NCBI GenBank assembly: GCA_023427125.1
Contig: JAEZBP010000110.1
Coordinates: 1-11,794, forward strand
Reading direction: 5' to 3'
DNA length: 11,794 bases
From: Pseudomonadota bacterium
GTDB lineage: Bacteria; Myxococcota_A; Polyangia; Polyangiales; Sandaracinaceae
In this document: in pieces, positions 6,575-11,794 of the stretch
Numbering within the stretch: position 1 is the first letter of the stretch
How the letters are laid out: every line of letters starts with the position of its first letter
Notes under the pieces: model-generated
Seen by the model: the letters and a program-made list of their open reading frames with translations, nothing else
Databases searched by the model: none
What the model was told of the DNA's origin: nothing
Made by a program: the position numbers and the translations under genes

Positions 6575-7946
6575 CGCGACCCATCGCGTCGCTTCGATGC
6601 TGGCGCTCCTGCTCCTCGGAGCCTGCGACGCCGAGGAGCAGCTGGACGCCGGCCGGGACGCTGGCGAGGGGGGCCGCGATGCTGGAGCGGACGCCGCCGC
6701 GAGGTCCGACGCGGGACGGGACGCTGGCCCCGACGGCGGCGTGGCGCCGGTCGTGTGGGAGCGGATCGAGGGGCTGCCCGAGATCTGCCGGATCGAGGTC
6801 GCGCGGGACCCCAACCTCGCGCTTCCACCCTTCGAATTCGAGCCTTGCCCCGAGCCGGAAGGCTGCCGCCAGTTCGTCGTGGATTTCCCGGAGCATCCTC
6901 GAGGCATTCGCTTCGAGGTGCGCGCACCGGTTCACGTCGATTCCGAGCAGATCCTGTTCCCCTACATCCGGCCCATGATCGTCGGGCGGAGCAGAGACCT
7001 GAACTACCACGCCGTGGCTTCTCAGACCGGCGAGCACCTCGCGGTCGTTCGGTCGCCGCCGCTGACGACCGGTGAAGAGCACTGTGCGGTGACGTTCATC
7101 GCACCCGCCGCCGAGTCCTACGTCTTGGTTATCGCGTACCGCACCGGGCCTCCCGCGAGCATCCCGTCCACCTACGTACTGCGAGCTCCGTACGCAGCGC
7201 CCTCGCAACTAGGGCCGCTTTGGGAAGGGGACGGACCGACCACTGGCCGGTTTGTCCAGCTGATCGAGGCTAGCGATACGACGGTCGGCATGTTTACGAC
7301 GCCTCCGCTCGAGGTGCTCCGGGTCGGCCGCACCGGCGGAGCCACAGCAGTGTGCGCTGCCGAGCCGGGGGCGCCGTACTGCATCATCGACGATGTCGTC
7401 GGTGACTCGGTGCTCTCGAGCTACGACCAGGGCGGCTGGTGGATCGCCATCGCCGGTCCCGACGACGAGCGCTCGCGCCCCCTCATCGATCTGCCGGACT
7501 CCGACGACACCAACGCGCGCAGCGACGGCACCGACTTGGTGTGGCTCCGCGGCTTCGGCCCCATCGTGGCCGGGCGGCCCAGCCGCATCGAGCTGTGGGC
7601 ATCGCCCTACGCCGAGGTCTCCGAGGGGATCGCACCGCGGCGAGTCGCACGGGTCAACGTGCTGGGGCTCGTCAATACCATTGGTGTGAGCAATGGGCGC
7701 GCGTGGGCCTTCGATATGGTCGATTTAACTAGCTACGACGCGTACTATGCGTCCATCTACGACCTCGCGAGCGGTGAGCGCCGCGTGTACCGCCCCCCCG
7801 CCGCCGAGCTCCCCGGGGAGCCCATGCTCAGCCGAGACGAATTCGCGGTGGCGATCCACCCCGCGCCGCCCGGCAACATCCGCGAGACCCGCACCGTCCG
7901 CTTCATCTCCTATGACTCCCTCCCCGTCGAACCCCCGCTGGAGTAG
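6567..7946 (+). CDS. Lipoprotein with Asp-Ala-Gly-rich linker, unknown function
   Basis: 459 residues with a short lipoprotein signal, MLALLLLGAC, the lipid-attached Cys being residue 20. Next comes a low-complexity linker of repeated DAG (DAGRDAGEGGRDAG, to about residue 59), a style frequent in Sandaracinus-like surface lipoproteins and probably a flexible tether. The remaining 400 residues form an unrecognised strand-rich exported domain; short repeated turns such as HLAVVRSPPLTT and GGWWIAIAGPDD would suit a beta-propeller or beta-sandwich. The GTG at 6567 overlaps the protease stop by 8 bases and has GGGAG nine bases upstream, so the two genes look translationally coupled and the products may act together on the cell surface. 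An ATG at 6597 is an alternative start but would leave almost no positively charged region before the hydrophobic core. Confidence 0.75.
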   Translation: MSSATHRVASMLALLLLGACDAEEQLDAGRDAGEGGRDAGADAAARSDAGRDAGPDGGVAPVVWERIEGLPEICRIEVARDPNLALPPFEFEPCPEPEGCRQFVVDFPEHPRGIRFEVRAPVHVDSEQILFPYIRPMIVGRSRDLNYHAVASQTGEHLAVVRSPPLTTGEEHCAVTFIAPAAESYVLVIAYRTGPPASIPSTYVLRAPYAAPSQLGPLWEGDGPTTGRFVQLIEASDTTVGMFTTPPLEVLRVGRTGGATAVCAAEPGAPYCIIDDVVGDSVLSSYDQGGWWIAIAGPDDERSRPLIDLPDSDDTNARSDGTDLVWLRGFGPIVAGRPSRIELWASPYAEVSEGIAPRRVARVNVLGLVNTIGVSNGRAWAFDMVDLTSYDAYYASIYDLASGERRVYRPPAAELPGEPMLSRDEFAVAIHPAPPGNIRETRTVRFISYDSLPVEPPLE

Positions 7947-7949
7947 ACC

Positions 7950-7965
7950 GGGTCATCGCTGACCC
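7950..7965 (+). other. Short hairpin between two exported-protein genes
   Basis: GGGTCA (7950-7955) and TGACCC (7960-7965) form a perfect 6-bp stem with a TCGC tetraloop, four bases after the lipoprotein stop. No T-run follows, so it is not a standard terminator. It could be a partial terminator, an RNA-stability element or a protein-binding palindrome. Confidence 0.3.
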
Positions 7966-7984
7966 ATCGACAAGGAAGTCGCAC

Positions 7985-8647
7985 ATGATCCACGCCTCAG
8001 CTTGGAATCCACGTAGATGCAGCGTTTGGCTGTCGGTCTTCATCGTATTGACGTGCGCGCTCTGGGCGACGACCAGCGAGGCGCGGATCCCACAGCCTGT
8101 CGCGTTCGACGTGACCTTGCTGCGTTCCGATTGCGTGTTGTTCGCGACGATCGCCGACCTACGCCCGGTGCAGGGCCATGACGATCTCATCGAGATCGTG
8201 CTCGAGCGACCCAACGTCGTCACCAGCCGCTGGGCCGATCCACCGCGCTGGTTCCGGGTACGGGGCACCCGCTTCACGGCTGGGGGCGTGGATCGCGTCC
8301 AGAGCCCGGCCTCCGACTTCGGCCTCGCGGTCGGCGAGCGGCACCTCTTCTTCCTTCGCGGCGGTGAGTGGACGGATGCCCCGTTCGCCCCTGCCGCGTA
8401 CGGCCACTACCCCCTCGACGCAGACGGGCGCATCCGCTGCGACGCTCAGGGGCTCGTGTACGAGCTCGGAGCTGACGGCGTCCTATGCAGTACGCCCGCG
8501 CAACAGGCCGGCCCGCCGATGACGGAGGCAGCGCTCAGTACGCGGCTCCGGCGCTCGCTCGCCAACGCCCGCGAGCGCCGGCCAGAAGACGCGGCCGCGC
8601 TCGACGCATCGGTGCAGCCGCTTCGGCAGCTCCCGAGGGGGTGGTGA
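7985..8647 (+). CDS. Secreted protein of unknown function upstream of the metalloprotease
   Basis: 220 residues with a classical signal peptide: basic start (NPRR), hydrophobic core (VWLSVFIVLTCALWA) and a site near TSEA (residues 30-33). The body has the order I associate with exported proteins often found next to matrixin proteases in myxobacteria: an opening strand about secretion-type stress or flux (DVTLLRSDCVLFATIADLR), a basic Trp/Arg-Val segment (RWFRVRGTRF), a GLAVGERHLFFLRGG motif, a GHYPLDADGRI turn and a helical end (ALSTRLRRSLANARE). That association is from memory and untested. The ATG has a good ribosome site, AAGGAAG, at 7972-7978. The stop lies two bases before the metalloprotease ATG, so the pair is coupled, and a chaperone, inhibitor or partner of the protease is the most natural guess. 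Confidence 0.7.
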   Translation: MIHASAWNPRRCSVWLSVFIVLTCALWATTSEARIPQPVAFDVTLLRSDCVLFATIADLRPVQGHDDLIEIVLERPNVVTSRWADPPRWFRVRGTRFTAGGVDRVQSPASDFGLAVGERHLFFLRGGEWTDAPFAPAAYGHYPLDADGRIRCDAQGLVYELGADGVLCSTPAQQAGPPMTEAALSTRLRRSLANARERRPEDAAALDASVQPLRQLPRGW

Positions 8648-8649
8648 AC

Positions 8650-9843
8650 ATGTACCGCTACGTGATCGGGGTGATGACGTCGACCGCGCTCTTACTGCTC
8701 TTGCCGGCATCGCGTACTTCGGCATGGACGCGGGCGACGAACGTCTGTGGTGGCCCGGTTTCATGGCATCCGAGCGTCTTCCAGAACATTCCTTACCGGC
8801 GCTTGGCGTGCAGCCCCAACGGCTACCCCGGACTTCCGGGGTCGACGGATTCGAGCGGCAGCAGCGAGGCGGAGAGCACCGCCGCCCTCTCCAACGCGAC
8901 CTGGATGTGGGTCCGCGAAGGAACATCGAACGCGAATATCTATTTGGAGACTTCGATCTGCGGAACGGGGCCGGAAGACGGCGGGTGGTTCGACCGTAGC
9001 GACACTACAAACGAGGTGTGGTTCGAATCGAACGCGATCGTGACAACGCTGGCGGGAGGTCCTGCCATCGGGCTGACCGGGAACGTGTATGGTGCTTGCG
9101 CGTGGCCTGGACTCCACACGAACATCCTCGGCTTCGATATCGTCCATTCGACTAACTACGGGTTTAGCATTGTCGATCAGGACAGTATCTCCGACTGCTT
9201 TAAGAGGCTCTCGGACCTCCAGGGCGCTGCATCCTTGGAGCACCATATGCTCCACGAGCTCGGTCATGCGTACGGGCTCAATCACCACGAGTCAGCGATC
9301 TCGGTAATGAATGTGACAGGCCGTGGCCATCATACGTGCCACGTTGCGCAGGGCTTCTCCGACTTTCCGTACGGCGATGACATGGGGGGACTAATGGAGT
9401 ACAATGAGATCAGTGGGAACCCGAGGTTCAACACAGCGGGTACGCCATGGGTACGGATTGGTGGCGATTCAGAGGTTGACATTCAAGCCTATGGCGTAGT
9501 CCCAGGCGACGCAGTCCTGCGTAGCGTTCAGTTCACGGCCATCTCCTCTTACAGCGACACATACTCGGCATCGTTCCGCTTCGTAGTCGCCGACAGTGCG
9601 GTGTTTAACTGGACGACGGGTGGATGGAGCTTTCCCAACCAGGTATGGGCGTCCGCGACGCAGTCCCTTGCCCTCACGCCGCAGGGCTCCAAGCGTAACA
9701 TCAAGATCTTGTACATCCCGGGGACGGTCTCCTACCAACCTGGGCATCAATATCGTGTTTGGGTCCAGATCTTCGGCGCCCCATCCGAGACGGATCACGG
9801 GGATGACGTGTTCCCGACTGGCATCACCGTACACCGCCTCTAG
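8650..9843 (+). CDS. Matrixin-like secreted zinc metalloprotease (metzincin)
   Basis: 397 residues from ATG 8650, which has GAGGGGG (8635-8641) eight bases upstream; the longer open frame starting at 8485 overlaps the previous gene and is not needed. A signal peptide ends near SRTSA (residue 25). The catalytic domain carries the metzincin zinc motif HELGHAYGLNH (202-212), with ligands His202, His206 and His212 and general base Glu203. The following VMN (Met220) fits the Met-turn. An upstream strand segment (NEVWFESNAI) fits the edge strand of matrixins. There is little room for a propeptide, although NVCGGP (Cys33) might act like a cysteine switch. After the catalytic domain, about residues 260-397 form a strand-rich C-terminal domain of unknown type. 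Substrates are probably extracellular proteins. Codons between about 8930 and 9840 are less G/C-ending than in neighbours. Confidence 0.88.
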   Translation: MYRYVIGVMTSTALLLLLPASRTSAWTRATNVCGGPVSWHPSVFQNIPYRRLACSPNGYPGLPGSTDSSGSSEAESTAALSNATWMWVREGTSNANIYLETSICGTGPEDGGWFDRSDTTNEVWFESNAIVTTLAGGPAIGLTGNVYGACAWPGLHTNILGFDIVHSTNYGFSIVDQDSISDCFKRLSDLQGAASLEHHMLHELGHAYGLNHHESAISVMNVTGRGHHTCHVAQGFSDFPYGDDMGGLMEYNEISGNPRFNTAGTPWVRIGGDSEVDIQAYGVVPGDAVLRSVQFTAISSYSDTYSASFRFVVADSAVFNWTTGGWSFPNQVWASATQSLALTPQGSKRNIKILYIPGTVSYQPGHQYRVWVQIFGAPSETDHGDDVFPTGITVHRL

Positions 9844-9871
9844 CTCTCATCTTTTGCGTAGCGAGTGAAGC

Positions 9872-10519
9872 ATGTCCATGGTCCATCGTTCTTTTGTACT
9901 CGGACAGATGATGATACTGCTCGCGTCGACCTGGCTCGTGGCATGCACGAGCTCTCCCGGTCTCGAAGGCCTGCCGCCTCCGCTGCCGGAGGAGACGCCG
10001 ATGGTGCTCTCCATCGACGATGCGGGAGACTATCCTGCCTCCGCAATCGTGACGGTGGACGAGATCGAGGGCCAGCGCTGGGTGCAGCTGGGCATCTCGG
10101 TATCGGCCCCCGGCCCGCTGCCCGACCCGGCCCTGGATGTTCAGCTCACCCCCGACGTCGCCCGCGCCGTGCTGCCTGCGGACGGCGCCGTCGTGCCGCT
10201 GGGTCTCTCGATGAACCGGGCGGCCTACGTCGTCGGAGACACCGTCGTCTACCGGCGCTTCGAGACCGTCTCGATGCGGGTGGAGGGCGGGCGCGTCGAC
10301 GTGCGGATAGGTCTCGGCGAGGTGACCCACACCGAGGGGGAGCGGCTCGCGTCTCCGCTCGCGCCGACGGCCGAAGCGCGCCTGTATGGACAGCTCCTGC
10401 TCGCCTGCTCCCCGCTCGCGCCGGACGGCGGCAACCTCGAGGACGCCGCGTGGTCGACCGACTTCTGCCGGGCGGCGGTGGAGGACCTCCAGCTCGACGC
10501 GCTCCTCGCCAGCCGATAG
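9872..10519 (+). CDS. Small lipoprotein, unknown function
   Basis: 215 residues. MMILLASTWLVAC is a lipoprotein signal with lipid-attached Cys25, and the Ser-Ser-Pro after it is a usual tether. I do not recognise the body. It is probably a strand-rich domain (AIVTVDEIEGQRWVQLGISV, AVLPADGAVVPLGLS, VVGDTVVYRRFETVSM) that ends in a Cys pair (LLACSPL and TDFCRAA), possibly a disulfide, and an acidic helix. It starts 28 bases after the metalloprotease stop with a GAGTGAAG ribosome site, so it probably belongs to the same transcript. It could be a surface anchor, inhibitor or substrate-handling partner. The first twenty codons are less G/C-biased than the rest, like the gene upstream. It converges on the DUF790 gene. 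Confidence 0.72.
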   Translation: MSMVHRSFVLGQMMILLASTWLVACTSSPGLEGLPPPLPEETPMVLSIDDAGDYPASAIVTVDEIEGQRWVQLGISVSAPGPLPDPALDVQLTPDVARAVLPADGAVVPLGLSMNRAAYVVGDTVVYRRFETVSMRVEGGRVDVRIGLGEVTHTEGERLASPLAPTAEARLYGQLLLACSPLAPDGGNLEDAAWSTDFCRAAVEDLQLDALLASR

Positions 10520-10540
10520 CGCACAGGGACTGCGCCTGCC

Positions 10541-10612
10541 TCAGCGCTTCTTGGTGAGCAGCCGGATCGAGTCGACCTCGTCGTCGCCGAGCTCGAGCTG
10601 CGCCCTCAAGAA
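10541..10612 (-). pseudogene. Probable cut-off C-terminal tail of the DUF790 gene, beyond an in-frame TGA
   Basis: On the minus strand the frame of the DUF790 gene, after its TGA (10613-10615), continues for 23 more codons to a second TGA (10541-10543). The peptide reads FLRAQLELGDDEVDSIRLL then TKKR, and every one of the 23 codons ends in G or C. It has no start codon of its own of any plausibility. This looks like coding sequence severed by a recent stop, by a read error, or read through. It could also be unrelated. Confidence 0.5.
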
Positions 10613-11794
10613 TCAGCGCTCGGCCAGCAGGTCGAGCTTCTTCTCGATCTGCGGGGCGCTCATCGCGCCCGTGTAGACGTAGCGCGCGCCGGGGAGGGCG
10701 GCGTCGAGGACGGCCTCGCTGACGCGCAGGCGGCTCGAGACGGCGAAGAGGATCTTGTGCGGCAGGCCGGCCTGCACGAGCTCGACGCGCTTCCACACCG
10801 CGTCGCGGCTCCAGAAGCCGAGCACCTCGAGGAGCACGACCTCACCGCTCTCGCGGTGGGTGAACGCCAGATCCGGGATCGAGAGGCCCACGCCGGGCAG
10901 CTCGAGGATCTCCTCGGCGCGCGCGACGCTCCACGCCGACTCCCGCGCCTCGAAGCGCTCGAGGAGCGCCTGCACCTCGTCGGGCAGCCGCTCGGGGACG
11001 TCGGAGCCCTCGCCCGCGTCGCCCTCCATCTTGAAGAGGAGCGGCGTTCGCGCGTGGCCCCAGCGCACGTCGGCCTCGAGCTTCCACGCGCCGCACGCCG
11101 TCAGCGCCGGCAGCGCCAGCGCCAGTGAGAGGCCGTACTTCGTCACCGACTCGAACATGCTGAAGGGCCCGTCGATGTCGACGCGGATCACGCCGCCCTT
11201 CTCGTGCTGAATGGTGTGCAGGAGCCGGAGGAACTTCAGCTTCCGAAAGAGCGTCCGCAGCGCGCCCGGCGAGGCGCCCTTCACCCGGAGCGTCACCCGC
11301 GCGGCCCGCAAGAGCACCGCGCGCGCCTGCTCGAGATCGTAACCCGCGACGATCGCCTCGGGCGCCGCGCTCTTCACCTCGCGCAGCACGTGCGCGCTCC
11401 GCAGGTCCGCGTACAAGCCGCGCTCGACGTCGGCCGGGTCGAGCTCGCGCGCGGCCGCGACCTCGCGCAGCACCGCCTCGCGCTCGAACGCGCCCTCATC
11501 CGTGAGCTCGCGCCGCCGCTTCGCGGCCAGCTCGAAGATCTCCCGCCGCAGGGCGACCGGCTCCTCGAGCGCGGCCACCTCGAGCTCGAGCCCGTCCTCG
11601 ACGAGCTTGCGGAGGCCGTCGGCCAGCTTCCGCTCGCGCGCGGCCACCGGGATCGCGGCCCACGCGTCCTCGAGCTCCTCGCGGGTGAAGCCGACGTGCG
11701 CCCTCGCGATCTCGTGGAGCTGCGTCGCCAGGGCGAGCGCCCGCGCGCGCTGATCGGGCTTGAGCGCGACCAGCTTGAGCTCGCCCTTCTGCCG
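10613..11794 (-). CDS. DUF790 / Bax1-like putative nuclease (start lies beyond the right edge)
   Basis: 393 residues are visible and the frame is open to the window edge, where RQKGELKLVALKPDQ looks like the region just after the normal DUF790 N-terminus, so few residues are missing. The GTG at 11647 is therefore not the start. The N-terminal half is helical and Arg/Glu-rich. The second half contains the nuclease-like core with VTKYGLSLALALP, LSIPDLAF (an Asp), a Glu-containing VVLLEVLGFW strand and a downstream Lys/Arg-Val helix. This matches the DUF790 family. Its studied archaeal member, Bax1, binds XPB helicase and cuts DNA, so a DNA repair role is likely. A helicase gene may sit just beyond this edge. 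The C-terminus appears shortened by a TGA, since coding-like sequence continues in frame. Assignment rests on recall of the family pattern. Confidence 0.8.
   Translation of the reverse strand, partial: RQKGELKLVALKPDQRARALALATQLHEIARAHVGFTREELEDAWAAIPVAARERKLADGLRKLVEDGLELEVAALEEPVALRREIFELAAKRRRELTDEGAFEREAVLREVAAARELDPADVERGLYADLRSAHVLREVKSAAPEAIVAGYDLEQARAVLLRAARVTLRVKGASPGALRTLFRKLKFLRLLHTIQHEKGGVIRVDIDGPFSMFESVTKYGLSLALALPALTACGAWKLEADVRWGHARTPLLFKMEGDAGEGSDVPERLPDEVQALLERFEARESAWSVARAEEILELPGVGLSIPDLAFTHRESGEVVLLEVLGFWSRDAVWKRVELVQAGLPHKILFAVSSRLRVSEAVLDAALPGARYVYTGAMSAPQIEKKLDLLAER

Noticed and set aside
3878..6907. Long minus-strand open frames opposite the protease gene
   Set aside because: They consist of low-complexity Arg/Ala/Val runs and lie opposite catalytic and cysteine motifs that are clearly real on the plus strand.
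8485..8649. Upstream extension of the metalloprotease frame
   Set aside because: It overlaps the preceding gene, reads as Arg/Ala-rich junk, and would hide the clear signal peptide and ribosome site at ATG 8650.
10519..10535. GCGCA/TGCGC hairpin between the converging lipoprotein and DUF790 genes
   Set aside because: The stem is only 5 bp with no T-run on either side, which is too weak to call a terminator.
10613..10615. Selenocysteine recoding of the DUF790 TGA
   Set aside because: No selenocysteine insertion hairpin is evident after the TGA and there is no functional reason for such a residue near the C-terminus. A mutation or read error is simpler.

Overview
The window is very GC-rich, with coding regions dominated by G/C-ending codons. 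Several features suggest a large-genome myxobacterium (Myxococcota, Polyangia/Sandaracinaceae-like): a eukaryote-like Ser/Thr kinase, many exported lipoproteins, a Asp-Ala-Gly-rich linker after a lipobox, CDDGxACTTD cysteine repeats, thrombospondin type 3 and somatomedin B modules, and a Bax1-like DUF790 protein. The taxonomy is inferred from style only; there is no marker gene here.

Layout. Bases 1-285 (minus) hold the N-terminal part of an exported TPR-like protein that runs off the left edge. Divergent from it, 427-2478 (plus) holds three close genes: a Ser/Thr kinase fused to a C-terminal BRCT domain, an unrecognised 138-residue protein, and a macro-domain ADP-ribose hydrolase whose GTG start overlaps the previous stop. 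A strong hairpin at 2490-2516 closes this group. The gap 2479-3112 carries copies of a dispersed palindromic repeat (the kind that translates as FDCAQDER) and one doubtful 60-codon minus-strand gene.

Bases 3113-10519 form a run of five same-strand exported-protein genes. They encode a 1153-residue lipoprotein with a complete trypsin-like triad, thrombospondin type 3 repeats, a possible propeller region and two somatomedin B-like domains; a second lipoprotein whose start overlaps the first gene's stop; a secreted protein of unknown function; a matrixin-like zinc metalloprotease; and a small lipoprotein. All appear to act outside the cytoplasmic membrane, so the region looks like a cell-surface or secreted proteolysis locus.

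At the right edge, on the minus strand (10613-11794, start beyond the window), is a DUF790/Bax1-like protein, in known cases a nuclease partner of the XPB helicase. Its reading frame continues 23 perfectly GC3-biased codons past its TGA, which suggests a nonsense change or a sequence error.

The points most worth a second look are the kinase-BRCT gene beside a macro-domain hydrolase, the animal-like modular protease with an internal codon-composition switch, the matrixin cassette, and the interrupted C-terminus of the DUF790 gene.
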